64,000 nt of DNA from Marivita sp046591575 (GCF_046591575.1 NZ_JBIQWA010000001.1:682001-746000), one strand, 5' to 3'. Positions 25,727 through 34,946 are shown, counted from the stretch's first letter. Numbers and translations are program-made. Notes: generated from the sequence alone by a model not told the origin.

Positions 25727-26386
25727 ATGAATTCTCCGCTGATACAGCTTTTGGTGCTTGCTGGCATCGCCGTGTTTTTGATCCTGCGCTTGAAAAGCGT
25801 TTTGGGAACACGGGACGGTTTTGAAAAGCCGCCGCTTCCACAACAAGATACCCGCTCATCCTCTCGGCCGGACCTGGAGGTGATTGAAGGAGGGCCAGAT
25901 CGCGACATTGTTGATCACGTTGATGAACATAGCGATGCGGCCGATGCCCTGGCGCGTATGAAACGTGCTGAACCATCCTTTGGCGTTGCGGATTTTCTGG
26001 GCGGCGCACGCGGTGCCTATGAAATGATCCTCATGGGGTTCGAGCGTGGTGAACTTGCAGAGATCAAGCCCTTTCTAAGCGAGGATGTCTACGAAACATT
26101 TGCCGAGGTGGTCGAGGCGCGTGAAGCGCAGGGACTCACGATTGAAGCCGAATTCATCGGTGTTCGAGAGCTGTCCCTGGTGGATGCCACATTCGATGAG
26201 GCAACACGCACGGCCGAGATTTCGGTGAAGTATGTTGGCGAACTGACGTCTGCTGTCCGCGACAGCTCGGGCGAGATTATCGAAGGATCGTTGACGCAGA
26301 TGAAGCGTCAAAAAGATGTTTGGACATTCTCGCGTCGCATGGGTGAAGATGACCCGAACTGGCAGCTTATCGCCACGGGCGAATGA
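25727..26386 (+). CDS. Tim44/TimA-like lipid-associated membrane protein
   Basis: A 219-residue protein of the bacterial Tim44-like group, related to the membrane-binding domain of mitochondrial Tim44. An N-terminal hydrophobic anchor (IQLLVLAGIAVFLILRLKSVLG, residues 6-27) is followed by a proline-rich acidic linker and a globular Tim44-like domain from about residue 80 (GARGAYEMILMGFERGELAEIKPFL, then VGELTSAVRDSSGEIIEG). The location is probably inner-membrane-anchored with the domain in the cytoplasm. It is coupled to mltA by an ATGA overlap. A role in membrane or envelope biogenesis is plausible but not shown. Confidence 0.85.
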   Translation: MNSPLIQLLVLAGIAVFLILRLKSVLGTRDGFEKPPLPQQDTRSSSRPDLEVIEGGPDRDIVDHVDEHSDAADALARMKRAEPSFGVADFLGGARGAYEMILMGFERGELAEIKPFLSEDVYETFAEVVEAREAQGLTIEAEFIGVRELSLVDATFDEATRTAEISVKYVGELTSAVRDSSGEIIEGSLTQMKRQKDVWTFSRRMGEDDPNWQLIATGE

Positions 26387-27426
26387 TCCGAAGGCTGGGC
26401 GCAGCCATTCTCCTGAGTCTACTGGTGGCAGGATCTGCTGTGCCGAACGAGACGGACACACATTACGCCATCCTCGGGTTCGAGGATCTTGAGGGCTGGG
26501 CAGATGATGATCATGCCGCAGCCCTTTCGGTTTTCAAAAACACGTGTGCGGATCTGGATGAACCTGATTGGTCCTCGCTTTGTGCCCTGGCCTTCGATGC
26601 CAAGGACTCGCGGCAATTTTTTGAACTGTTTTTCCGCCCGCTGTTGATCACTGACGGGAACACTCCTTTGTTCACCGGGTATTTTGAACCCGAACTGAGC
26701 GGATCACCCGTGCCCACCACCCGATATCGCCATCCGGTTTACCGAATGCCACCCGAAGCACGCGACACGCGTCCATGGTTGACGCGACAAGAGATTCTGA
26801 CAAGCGGGGTCATGTCGGGCCGAGGGTTGGAAATTGCCTGGGTTGATGATCCTGTGGAACTGTTTTTCCTTCAGGTGCAGGGGTCTGGACGTATCCGGTA
26901 TCCCGACGGGCGTGTTATCCGTGTTGGATATGGCGGAGCGAATGGGCACAATTATAGCTCGATCGGGCAAGAACTTGTGCGCCGCGGCACCTATCAGGCG
27001 CATCAGGTTTCAGCCGAGGTGATAAAAAACTGGGTGCGTCGCAATCCTTTTGACGGAGAGAGCCTGCTGTTTCACAATAAATCCTATGTTTTCTTTCGTG
27101 AAGTCAGCCAGGTTCCTGCCGACAAAGGTCCGCTTGGTGCGATGAACCGCTCTATCACGCCGATGCGGACGATTGCGGTCGACCCGGCATTCACGTCATT
27201 GGGTGCGCCTGTCTGGATTGAAAAAGATGGCGAAACCCCATTGCGCCGTCTGATGATTGCACAGGATACCGGCTCGGCGATCAAGGGGGCACAGCGTGCG
27301 GATATTTTTTTTGGAACCGGGGATCAAGCGGGTCAAGCGGCAGGCCGGATCAAAGACCCGGGACGCATGGTGGTTTTGATGCCGATCCAACGCGCCTATG
27401 CGTTTATTCCGGAATCGCTTCAATGA
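26383..27426 (+). CDS. mltA: membrane-bound lytic murein transglycosylase A
   Basis: Cleaves peptidoglycan between N-acetylmuramic acid and N-acetylglucosamine, forming 1,6-anhydromuramic ends. The 347 residues begin with a hydrophobic export signal (about residues 1-21), but no lipobox cysteine is seen, so unlike E. coli MltA it may be periplasmic rather than a lipoprotein. The core contains FTGYFEPELSGS, IAWVDDPVELFFLQVQGSGRI and a C-terminal 3D-type domain with IAQDTGSAIKGAQRADIFFGTG, which carries the catalytic aspartate. It sits between the Tim44-like and Smr genes with overlaps on both sides. Confidence 0.93.
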   Translation: MIRRLGAAILLSLLVAGSAVPNETDTHYAILGFEDLEGWADDDHAAALSVFKNTCADLDEPDWSSLCALAFDAKDSRQFFELFFRPLLITDGNTPLFTGYFEPELSGSPVPTTRYRHPVYRMPPEARDTRPWLTRQEILTSGVMSGRGLEIAWVDDPVELFFLQVQGSGRIRYPDGRVIRVGYGGANGHNYSSIGQELVRRGTYQAHQVSAEVIKNWVRRNPFDGESLLFHNKSYVFFREVSQVPADKGPLGAMNRSITPMRTIAVDPAFTSLGAPVWIEKDGETPLRRLMIAQDTGSAIKGAQRADIFFGTGDQAGQAAGRIKDPGRMVVLMPIQRAYAFIPESLQ

Positions 27427-28007
27427 GCCGTCGGAAACTTCGCGCTGAAGAACGTGCGCTTTGGCAAAAGGTGGCGCATTCCACCACACCTTTGCCAGAG
27501 GCGCTGCGGCGCGAAGCGCAAACACCGGAACCGGCTGTTCCCTCTGCGCCGCGTCAAGACAGCCTCGATTTGCCAAAAGCGTTCGGCATTTCAACCGCGA
27601 AACCCCTGCCCCATGGTCAGATCACCACGCCGCAACCTGTCCAGCGCGGCAAGCCTGCGATGGACAAGAAAACTTTCGGCAGAATGCGACGCGGCAAACT
27701 GGTTCCAGAAGCGAAAATTGACCTTCATGGGATGACCCTCGATCAAGCGCATCCCGCGCTGACGCGGTTCATTATGACGTCCTATTCCCGCGGTTTTCGC
27801 CTTGTGCTGGTGATCACCGGCAAGGGACAGCGGGACGATCCCCATGATCCGATCCCCCGCCAAAGGGGCGTTTTGAAGCGTCAGGTACCATTATGGTTGA
27901 AAATGGCACCCCTGCATTCAGCGGTTCTCGAAGTCAGCGAAGCGCATGTGCGCCATGGCGGTGGCGGGGCTTATTATGTGTATTTGCGCAGAACGTCGCG
28001 GACGTGA
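27423..28007 (+). CDS. Smr domain protein
   Basis: A 194-residue protein with a basic, proline-rich N-terminal half and a C-terminal Smr (small MutS-related) domain from about residue 100. KIDLHGMTLDQAHPALTRFI gives the LDLHG motif, and VLVITGKGQRDD gives the conserved GKG. Smr domains are DNA or RNA endonuclease or binding modules, and the function of this stand-alone type is not settled. Translation is coupled to mltA by ATGA. The last 34 bases overlap the end of the convergent bchO, the left border of the photosynthesis cluster. Confidence 0.88.
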   Translation: MSRRKLRAEERALWQKVAHSTTPLPEALRREAQTPEPAVPSAPRQDSLDLPKAFGISTAKPLPHGQITTPQPVQRGKPAMDKKTFGRMRRGKLVPEAKIDLHGMTLDQAHPALTRFIMTSYSRGFRLVLVITGKGQRDDPHDPIPRQRGVLKRQVPLWLKMAPLHSAVLEVSEAHVRHGGGGAYYVYLRRTSRT

Positions 28008-28834
28008 TCAGCGACAAGCTGTGGTGCCTCTTCGTGTAAAAGATGCCCGTATCCCGCATAAGGGATGACCGTTGCGTCGGGCATTGATTTGGCTGATGAC
28101 ACAACGGTCTTCGGCGGCACGGTTTTGTCATTTTCACCGATCAGAAAGGTGCAGGGCACGTCGATCCGGGGCAGGTCAGCTAACAAACCGTCCAGCTTCC
28201 ATTGCGCCATCATCAATAATGTTCCGTCGATATGAGCGCGGTTTTGAAACAATCGGGCGTAAAGGTTCAGACCCTCTGACGATATGTTTGACCCTGTCGT
28301 CCCCAGCATCGAAATAACCTGCCCAGGGTCCGACATACGTCGTTTGACCATGTTCACCATAAGGGGGCTCATCGCGACCATCCGTGCGGCCATGGGAAAA
28401 AGAACGCCGGTCAGCCCCTTAAAGGGTGTCAGCGCCGGATTAACGGCAATCAGCGGGACCGGTCCATCCGAGTTTTGCAAGATGCGCAAGGCCAGTGCGG
28501 CACCGGCGGAATGTGCAAGAATAGCCTTAGGTGCCCAGCCCTCATGCGTCAGCAGACTTTGTACGTCTTGCGCCATCAGTGACAAAGACGACCTGTGCCG
28601 CGACCCAAGTCTGGTTTGTCCATGACCGGGAAGGTCGATGGCGACTACGTGAAAATCCTTTGCCAGATCGGTCATCACATCTCGCCAGGAATGTGTTGAT
28701 CCGCTTGCGCCATGCAACAGCAGAACGGTCTCGCCCTGGCCCATTTCCTGAACGTGCCAGTGATGGGGGCGGACATCGACAAACCGCGAATGTGCCGCAT
28801 GAGGCCAGGCTGTTAGGGTTTCGGCGACACCCAT
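27974..28834 (-). CDS. bchO: BchO, alpha/beta hydrolase linked to magnesium chelatase
   Basis: A 286-residue alpha/beta-hydrolase found next to bchID in purple bacteria and named a magnesium chelatase accessory protein; the reaction is not known. LLLHGASGSTHSW is near residue 42 (oxyanion HG motif), AHSAGAALALRIL near 110 is the nucleophile elbow (Ser in GHSAG position), and GYGHLLHEEAPQLV near 260 supplies the histidine. The chosen ATG at 28834 is five bases beyond the bchD stop and gives the family-like N-terminus. An in-frame ATG at 28867 would overlap bchD by 29 bases. It is last in crtA-bchI-bchD-bchO. Confidence 0.9.
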   Translation of the reverse strand: MGVAETLTAWPHAAHSRFVDVRPHHWHVQEMGQGETVLLLHGASGSTHSWRDVMTDLAKDFHVVAIDLPGHGQTRLGSRHRSSLSLMAQDVQSLLTHEGWAPKAILAHSAGAALALRILQNSDGPVPLIAVNPALTPFKGLTGVLFPMAARMVAMSPLMVNMVKRRMSDPGQVISMLGTTGSNISSEGLNLYARLFQNRAHIDGTLLMMAQWKLDGLLADLPRIDVPCTFLIGENDKTVPPKTVVSSAKSMPDATVIPYAGYGHLLHEEAPQLVADHVRDVLRKYT

Positions 28835-28838
28835 GACA

Positions 28839-30530
28839 TCATTCGCCCAATGCCGTTTCGATGGCACGGCTCAGCCCTTTGGAATCGGCGCGGGGCAGCG
28901 CGATATACTGGGCACCCATCACGTCGCACAGGGCGCGCAAATCCCGATGCGGGCGTACAGACGTGTCGATCATGGCGCTGGGTACATTCAACGCTCGAAT
29001 ATGGCGCGCCATCGCTTGAGCATCCTCTTGCGCCGCCTGACGCCCGGTTTTTCCGGGAAGTGGAACATTCGCGCGTCCGTCTGTCAGAATGGCAATGGAC
29101 GGGGACAACCCTTGCGCACGTGCTCGTTGGGCCAGCTCTGCCGAGGCTTTCAGTCCTGACGCCAGTGGGGTGCCGCCCCCACCGGGAAGACCGGCCAATC
29201 GCCGCTTGGTTTGAACCAAGGATCGGGTTGGCGGTAAAATAAGATCGGCAGCTTCGCCGCGAAACGCAATCAGCGCAACATGGTCGCGGCGCGCATAGGC
29301 ATCTGCCAACATCAGCTCAACCGCGCCTTTCGCTTCGGCCAGTCGGGCCACCGCAGATGATCCAGAGGCGTCGACGGCGAAGATCACCAGCCGGTCTGAT
29401 ACCTCCTGATAATTGCGCACATGAATGTCTGAGGGGCGGATTTGAATGCCGGACCTGCCAGGGTGTTGACGCTTTCGGATCGTTTGCCAGGGCACCGCTG
29501 CCCGCAATGTCGCAACAAGGTCAATCCGGTTGCCACCGTCCAACCGACCAGGGCGCGACGGCAATGGCCGTCCGCGACGATTACCGCGTTTTTTCTGTCC
29601 TGCCCCGCCGCTTCCTGATGCGGCTTTAACTCGGCCTGTGCCTTCCAACATGGACAGCACATCAAACGGCAACATCGCCTTGACCGCGTCGATCAACAAA
29701 TCGTCCGGCAGGGTCAGATCAGACTCGTCCTGATCGGGGCTTTGGGTGTCAGGCTGATCGTCTGGCTGTGTGTCGCTTTGATCAGGCTCTTCTTCGTCTT
29801 CGTCAGCGGGCATTTGCGTGGCGCGATGGGCATAGACAAGCTGGACAGCGACCATAAGATCATCATCAGTGACTGTTTCGCGACCATTGAGGGCCGCATG
29901 CGCCCGCGCCGCGGCAAGAGCCAGAACAGGGGCGCGCAATGACACGATGCCAAACCGGGCTGCTGTGACCGTCAAGGCAGCGGCTGTCTGGTCTGGAATG
30001 GAGATTGTGTTCAGGCGGTTTCGGGCGTCCTGAATCGTGTCTTTCGACAGAACCAGTTCGGCCAGTTCGACATGCCGCAGACCTTCCAGATCTACCCGAA
30101 ATGCAAGGCGCTCTGTCAAAGTTTGCGGCGCAATTTCGTCGTCTTCTGCGCCTTCGTCCAAAAGGATAAGGCAATGCTCCATTGCAGTATCCAGGGCTTG
30201 TGCCAACCGTGCGGCAAGACCAGGTTCGCACCGTTCGGCCATAGTGAAAACAAGGGGCGTTGGTGTTTCAAGAATTCCTTTCGACCGAACGACGTTGCCC
30301 CGCGTCAGCGTTTCACCAACGTCTATGCCGCCGAACAGCTGTAGATCGCTGATTGCGGGCGAAATCCGGCGGGCGGAAGGAAAGAGCTGTTTGATCGGTT
30401 TGCAAAATGCGTCGCGCACCGGACCGGCGCGTGATCGCAGATGCAGCCCGCCAAGCCCGTTGGGATCGACCGCCAGAAGCGACAGGGCCAACTGGCCTTG
30501 CACCTGAATGCCGGTCCGATCTTCTTTCAT
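28839..30530 (-). CDS. bchD: magnesium chelatase subunit D
   Basis: Forms the ID motor complex that drives Mg2+ insertion into protoporphyrin IX by BchH. The 563 residues fall into an AAA+-like N-terminal domain without an intact Walker A, an acidic and proline-rich linker near residues 245-275 (runs of D, E, Q and P), and a C-terminal integrin-I/VWA domain with the MIDAS motif VDASGSSAVARL near residue 385. The order I-D-O is standard. Its ATG overlaps the bchI stop (ATGA). Repression through the upstream crtA promoter boxes is likely, since the four genes are overlapped or tightly spaced. Confidence 0.97.
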   Translation of the reverse strand: MKEDRTGIQVQGQLALSLLAVDPNGLGGLHLRSRAGPVRDAFCKPIKQLFPSARRISPAISDLQLFGGIDVGETLTRGNVVRSKGILETPTPLVFTMAERCEPGLAARLAQALDTAMEHCLILLDEGAEDDEIAPQTLTERLAFRVDLEGLRHVELAELVLSKDTIQDARNRLNTISIPDQTAAALTVTAARFGIVSLRAPVLALAAARAHAALNGRETVTDDDLMVAVQLVYAHRATQMPADEDEEEPDQSDTQPDDQPDTQSPDQDESDLTLPDDLLIDAVKAMLPFDVLSMLEGTGRVKAASGSGGAGQKKRGNRRGRPLPSRPGRLDGGNRIDLVATLRAAVPWQTIRKRQHPGRSGIQIRPSDIHVRNYQEVSDRLVIFAVDASGSSAVARLAEAKGAVELMLADAYARRDHVALIAFRGEAADLILPPTRSLVQTKRRLAGLPGGGGTPLASGLKASAELAQRARAQGLSPSIAILTDGRANVPLPGKTGRQAAQEDAQAMARHIRALNVPSAMIDTSVRPHRDLRALCDVMGAQYIALPRADSKGLSRAIETALGE

Positions 30531-31531
30531 GCAAACACTTCCTCAACAGTGCGCATAATACGTGTCGAAGACCCCGCATCGTCAAGAGGATCGCGGCGCA
30601 GCCGGTGGCTCAGCGCCATTGGGGCAACGGATCGAAGATGCTGACGATCGACTTTGGGGCTGCCTTCATACGCGGCAAGGGCGCGCGCGGCACGCAAGAG
30701 GGTCAGTTCACCGCGCAGCCCGTCGGATCCGATTGCCACACACAGACCTGCGCAGTCCCGCAAGGTTTCATCCGGTGCGTCAATGTCACCAAGGTTGGCG
30801 CGCGCGGTCAGAATGCGATCCCGGATTTTTGCATCTTCCGGAGCCCAGTTTTTCACGAAACTGTCCGGATTGATGTCAAATGCGGCACGGCGCCGGATCA
30901 CCTCTACGCGTTCATCAATGTCATCCGGGGACCGGACTTCGACGGACAGGCCGAACCGATCCAGAAGTTGAGGGCGCAGTTCGCCTTCTTCGGGATTGCC
31001 TGATCCGACAAGGACAAAGCGCGCGTCGTGGCGGACGGACAGACCTTCTCGTTCGATGACGTTTTCACCTGATTGTGCAACATCCAGCAAAAGGTCGACC
31101 AGATGGTCTTCAAGAAGATTGACCTCGTCGATGTAAAGATAGCCACGATTGGCCTTGGCCAGCAAACCCGGCTCAAACGCTTTTTCCCCGCGGCTTAACG
31201 CACGTTCGATGTCCAGCGCGCCGACAAGCCGGTCTTCTGTAGTACCAAGCGGAAGATCCACGACAGGGGTCGGGGCGGTGATGACCTCGCCTGTGACGGG
31301 TTCGGCCCAATCCGGCATATCGTCCAGCGTTTCGGCATTGGTCGGGCTGCCCTTCAGTTTGGAAATCTCTGGCAACAAAGCGGCCAATGCCCGGACGGCC
31401 GTGGATTTACCTGTCCCGCGATCGCCAAAGACCAGAACACCGCCAATTCCGGGATCAACGGCCGTCAGAACCATGGCGAGCTTCATTTGATCCTGGCCGA
31501 CAATGGCCGAGAAAGGGAAAGGATGTCTCAT
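30527..31531 (-). CDS. bchI: magnesium chelatase ATPase subunit I
   Basis: AAA+ ATPase subunit of Mg chelatase, hydrolysing ATP for insertion of Mg2+ into protoporphyrin IX. The 334 residues show Walker A FGDRGTGKSTAVRAL near residue 40, Walker B GYLYIDEVNLLEDH near 140, and the sensor region VLVGSGNPEEGELRPQLLDRFGL. The start ATG at 31531 begins MRHPFPFSAIVGQ, as in relatives. The frame continues upstream only as a shadow of crtA. It overlaps crtA by four bases and bchD by four. Confidence 0.98.
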   Translation of the reverse strand: MRHPFPFSAIVGQDQMKLAMVLTAVDPGIGGVLVFGDRGTGKSTAVRALAALLPEISKLKGSPTNAETLDDMPDWAEPVTGEVITAPTPVVDLPLGTTEDRLVGALDIERALSRGEKAFEPGLLAKANRGYLYIDEVNLLEDHLVDLLLDVAQSGENVIEREGLSVRHDARFVLVGSGNPEEGELRPQLLDRFGLSVEVRSPDDIDERVEVIRRRAAFDINPDSFVKNWAPEDAKIRDRILTARANLGDIDAPDETLRDCAGLCVAIGSDGLRGELTLLRAARALAAYEGSPKVDRQHLRSVAPMALSHRLRRDPLDDAGSSTRIMRTVEEVFA

Positions 31532-32235
31532 GCGGCAACTTCCTTGAGAATTCGAGGGGATTGGCCTTCCCAACTTCCGGTTTCCCCGGCGATGCGGAAA
31601 CGCGCATATAATTCTTCGCGAAACCATTGGCCGTCGCGGACAGCGCGAATGGCGTGTGCGTGTGGCCCGTCCACACGGGCAAATTCTGCCATGGATTTGG
31701 AATCGGGCCAAATTGAAAATGTGATCTGTTGCAGCAGGGGCAATTCCCCAATTCCGATTTTGAACATCACATTCGGGTCTTGCCCGATGACACCGCTGAT
31801 ATCGGGCACGCGTTTCCAGAATTGCGCGGCAACCGAAGGGCGGACCGTTGCGCGCGTCAATGCCGCGATAGGCCCGTCCGAAGGCGGTGTTTCTTCTATG
31901 AACGGCGTCTGACCAGACCAGACCCCGCGCGCCGAATACGGCGTCAGGAACAAGGTCCAGTTTTCAGAGGCGTGTTTTCTGTATTTCTGGAACAACGGCT
32001 CGGATGCAATCGCGTCCCGTGCGCGGGATTCGTCAGACCACACGGTCAGGATGGCGTAGACAGCTGTGTTCGGCATGGGGGTAAACCCCTCGCCCGTACC
32101 AGAGCCGCACAGTTTCCAGAATTCAAGCCCATCGATTCGCGGCAGCGACAGGCGCGCGGCACCCATCATGGACAGCGCCCAAAGCCGCGTAAGCGGTGTT
32201 GCAAAGCGATAAAAGCTAAGACTTACGGTCTGCAT
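31528..32235 (-). CDS. crtA: spheroidene monooxygenase
   Basis: Oxygen-dependent enzyme that adds the keto group turning spheroidene into spheroidenone, which gives aerobically grown cells a red rather than yellow colour. The 235-residue product shows LWALSMMGAARL, FWKLCGSGTGEGFTPMPN and the C-terminal DGQWFREELYARFRI, the conserved blocks of CrtA. The first ATG of the frame (32247) has no room for a ribosome binding site, because a PpsR box ends three bases before it. ATG at 32235 gives MQTVSLSFYRF, which matches the known family start and follows GGGAAC. It is first in crtA-bchI-bchD-bchO and divergent from crtI. It points to a spheroidenone-type carotenoid pathway in the organism. Confidence 0.93.
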   Translation of the reverse strand: MQTVSLSFYRFATPLTRLWALSMMGAARLSLPRIDGLEFWKLCGSGTGEGFTPMPNTAVYAILTVWSDESRARDAIASEPLFQKYRKHASENWTLFLTPYSARGVWSGQTPFIEETPPSDGPIAALTRATVRPSVAAQFWKRVPDISGVIGQDPNVMFKIGIGELPLLQQITFSIWPDSKSMAEFARVDGPHAHAIRAVRDGQWFREELYARFRIAGETGSWEGQSPRILKEVAA

Positions 32236-32249
32236 TTCGGTTCCCATAG

Positions 32250-32267
32250 TGTCAACTTAGTCTGACA
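32250..32267. promoter_or_regulatory. PpsR/CrtJ box, crtA side
   Basis: TGTCAACTTAGTCTGACA fits the TGT-N12-ACA consensus of the PpsR (CrtJ) repressor with inverted TGTCA/TGACA ends. It lies just upstream of the crtA reading frame and about 90 bp before crtI. PpsR is encoded in this window (56440-57861). Binding is inferred. Confidence 0.85.
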
Positions 32268-32325
32268 CATTTCAGCGCAGTATGAAAGATAGATAATTTT
32301 AAGCCATCTTTTTCTGCGAAAAGAT

Positions 32326-32343
32326 TGTAAAGTAAAGTTGACA
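32326..32343. promoter_or_regulatory. PpsR/CrtJ box, crtI side
   Basis: TGTAAAGTAAAGTTGACA matches TGT-N12-ACA and ends 15 bases before the crtI start codon. It is separated from the crtA-side box by 58 bp, roughly five or six helical turns, so DNA looping between two PpsR tetramers is possible for this divergent promoter. Confidence 0.83.
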
Positions 32344-32358
32344 GTATAACATAGAGCA

Positions 32359-33909
32359 ATGATGACAAAGCTAGACACTGCCCTTGCGGCCCACTCCGAC
32401 AAACTGACCTCTGCACATGCCGTCGTGATTGGCGCCGGCCTGGGCGGCCTTGCCTCTGCGATGCGCTTGGGCGCAATGGGGTATCGCGTAACGGTTATCG
32501 ACAAGCTTGATGTTCCTGGCGGGCGGGGGTCGTGTCTCTGGAAAGAGGGCCACCGCTTTGATCTGGGACCAACGATTGTCACGGTTCCTCAGGTTTTCAA
32601 AGAGTTGTGGGCGGTTTGCGGCCGCAACTTTCATGACGATATTGATCTGCGACCGCTTGATCCGTTCTACGAAATTCGCTGGCCGGACGGGTCCAGTTTT
32701 ACGGCGCGGCAGGATACCGATGCTATGCGTGCCGAGGTCGCCCGATTGTCGCCGGGCGATGTTGCCGGGTACGACAAGTTCTTGCAAGACAGCGAAGAGC
32801 GGTACTGGTTCGGGTTTGAGGATCTGGGCCGCCGGTCGATGCATCGCCTGATGGATCTGATTCGGGTTTTGCCAAAGTTTGCAATGCTGCGGGCGGATCG
32901 GTCGGTCTATGCGCACGCCGCCAAACGGGTCAAAGACGAACGGTTGCGTATGGCGTTGTCGTTTCATCCGCTTTTCATCGGCGGTGATCCATTCAACGTC
33001 ACTTCCATGTATATTCTTGTCTCGCATCTCGAAAAAGAGTTTGGCGTACATTACGCCATGGGCGGGGTGGCGGCCATTGCCGAAAACATGGCCGAGATCA
33101 TCAAGGAACAGGGCGGCACGGTCCGGATGGAAACCGAAGTTGACGAGATCCTTGTCAAAAACGGTCATGCGCGCGGCGTAAAGCTCAAGTCGGGTGATGT
33201 TCTGACGGCCGATATCGTGGTGTCCAATGCAGATGCGGGGTTCACCTATGATACTTTGTTGCGCAAACAAAAACGCAAGCGTTGGACCACACCTAAACTC
33301 AAAAGCCGACGATGGTCGATGGGTCTTTATGTTTGGTATTTTGGGACCAAGGGAACCCGCGAGATGTGGAAGGATGTGGGACACCACACCATTCTGAACG
33401 GACCGCGATACAAAGAGCTGGTTCAGGACATCTTTATGAAGGGCAAAGTCTCGGATGACTTTTCGCTTTACATACATCGGCCGACGGTGACCGACCCATC
33501 AGCGGCACCAGAAGGGGATGATACGTTCTATGTGCTAAGCCCGGTTCCGCATCTTGGACACGCGGATTCGGCGGATTGGTCAAAGATAGAGCGGGAATAC
33601 CGTATGCGTTTGACCAAAGCGCTGGAAGAGCAACTGTTGCCCGGGTTTTCGAGTCGAGTCACCGCCAGTGAGGTGTTCACACCCGAAACCTTCAAAGACC
33701 GCTATGCGTCGCCCTATGGGTCCGGATTTTCGATCGAGCCGCGCATTCTTCAAAGCGCATGGTTCCGTCCTCACAATGTCAGCGAAGAACTAAAGGGGCT
33801 TTACCTGACGGGTGCCGGAACACATCCAGGCGCGGGCCTGCCGGGCGTTATCTCTTCGGCAGAGGTGTTGGCACAATTGGTGCCTGATCCGGCTTTGGTG
33901 CGCGGATGA
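32359..33909 (+). CDS. crtI: phytoene desaturase (neurosporene-forming type)
   Basis: FAD enzyme that introduces the conjugated double bonds into phytoene; in Rhodobacter-type bacteria it stops at neurosporene. The 516 residues open with VVIGAGLGGLASAMRLG (FAD-binding Rossmann motif near residue 22), then PGGRGSCLWKEGHRFDLGPTIVTVP, and a C-terminal YLTGAGTHPGAGLPGVISSA, the carotenoid desaturase signature. Desaturation number cannot be read from sequence; crtC and crtD downstream suggest the neurosporene to spheroidene route. It overlaps crtB by four bases. Confidence 0.96.
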   Translation: MMTKLDTALAAHSDKLTSAHAVVIGAGLGGLASAMRLGAMGYRVTVIDKLDVPGGRGSCLWKEGHRFDLGPTIVTVPQVFKELWAVCGRNFHDDIDLRPLDPFYEIRWPDGSSFTARQDTDAMRAEVARLSPGDVAGYDKFLQDSEERYWFGFEDLGRRSMHRLMDLIRVLPKFAMLRADRSVYAHAAKRVKDERLRMALSFHPLFIGGDPFNVTSMYILVSHLEKEFGVHYAMGGVAAIAENMAEIIKEQGGTVRMETEVDEILVKNGHARGVKLKSGDVLTADIVVSNADAGFTYDTLLRKQKRKRWTTPKLKSRRWSMGLYVWYFGTKGTREMWKDVGHHTILNGPRYKELVQDIFMKGKVSDDFSLYIHRPTVTDPSAAPEGDDTFYVLSPVPHLGHADSADWSKIEREYRMRLTKALEEQLLPGFSSRVTASEVFTPETFKDRYASPYGSGFSIEPRILQSAWFRPHNVSEELKGLYLTGAGTHPGAGLPGVISSAEVLAQLVPDPALVRG

Positions 33910-34946
33910 GCAGTTACGACGCAGATATGCAAGCCTGCCACGAAGCAATTCGGCACGGGTCATTGTCCTTTCATATGGCGTCACGGCTATTGCCTGCGTC
34001 TGTACGTGATCCGTCTTTGGCGCTTTATGCCTTTTGTCGCCTTGCTGACGATGCCGTTGATCTGCAGCAGGAAAAAGCTGCTGCCGTGCTGTGCCTGCAA
34101 GAAAGGCTTGAACGCATTTACCAAGGGCGACCTGACAATGCGGCCCCGGACCGGGCGTTTGCGCGCGTTGTCGAAAATTTTGATATGCCACGGGCTTTGC
34201 CGGATGCCTTGTTGGAAGGGCTGGCGTGGGACGCCATGGGCCGAAATTACCGGACCTTGTCGGAATTGTTCGATTATTCCGCGCGGGTTGCATCGGCCGT
34301 TGGGGTGATGATGTGCGTCCTGATGCGCGTGCGCGATCCGAACGCATTGGCGCGGGCATGTGATCTTGGCGTTGCAATGCAGCTGACAAACATTGCCCGT
34401 GACATTGGGGAAGACGCGCTGGAAAAGCGGGTCTACCTCCCGCTGGATTGGCTGGATGAGGCCGGGTTGGACAAGGATCAATTCCTGTCCGATCCAAAAC
34501 CCACCAAAGCCATTCGCCAGATGGCCCGACGCCTCGTTATGGAAGCCAATCGGCTTTACATGCGGTCCGAAGCCGGTGTTGCGGCGCTGCCTTTGTCGTC
34601 GCGGCCCGGTATCTATGCTGCGCGGTTCATCTATGCGGGAATTGGCCATCAGGTGCAGGATGCCGGATACGATTCCATCTCGACGCGGGCGCACACATCC
34701 AAGGGTCAAAAACTTGGCTGGATCGGTGTCTCTGCAATGAAGGCGATGACAACGGTTGTCATGCCAAAATCTGCGGTCCTGTTTGCTCGACCTCTTCCGG
34801 AAACGCAGTTTCTTGTCCATGCCGCCGGGCATGAACCCAATGTCCGGTCACGATCAGAATCGGTTCTGGACGCCTTGGCACAGGTTGCGCGTCATGAACG
34901 CGACCAACGTGATGCCTTGAATGATGTCCGGGTTGGGTCTACCTGA
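33906..34946 (+). CDS. crtB: phytoene synthase
   Basis: Condenses two geranylgeranyl diphosphates to phytoene, the first dedicated carotenoid step. The 346 residues contain YAFCRLADDAVD (first Asp-rich region, about residues 40-51), AMQLTNIARDIGEDALEKRVYLP (second DxxxD region, with LTNIARDI conserved in trans-isoprenyl synthases), and PLSSRPGIYAARFIYAGIG. The ATG overlaps the crtI stop. A stretch of about 70 residues after the conserved core is less conserved. tspO follows five bases downstream. Confidence 0.96.
   Translation: MSSYDADMQACHEAIRHGSLSFHMASRLLPASVRDPSLALYAFCRLADDAVDLQQEKAAAVLCLQERLERIYQGRPDNAAPDRAFARVVENFDMPRALPDALLEGLAWDAMGRNYRTLSELFDYSARVASAVGVMMCVLMRVRDPNALARACDLGVAMQLTNIARDIGEDALEKRVYLPLDWLDEAGLDKDQFLSDPKPTKAIRQMARRLVMEANRLYMRSEAGVAALPLSSRPGIYAARFIYAGIGHQVQDAGYDSISTRAHTSKGQKLGWIGVSAMKAMTTVVMPKSAVLFARPLPETQFLVHAAGHEPNVRSRSESVLDALAQVARHERDQRDALNDVRVGST

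Noticed and set aside
32371..33477. 368-codon minus-strand frame opposite crtI
   Set aside because: Fully antisense to the conserved desaturase. The sequence is rich in H, R and Q, as expected from reading a GC-rich gene backwards.
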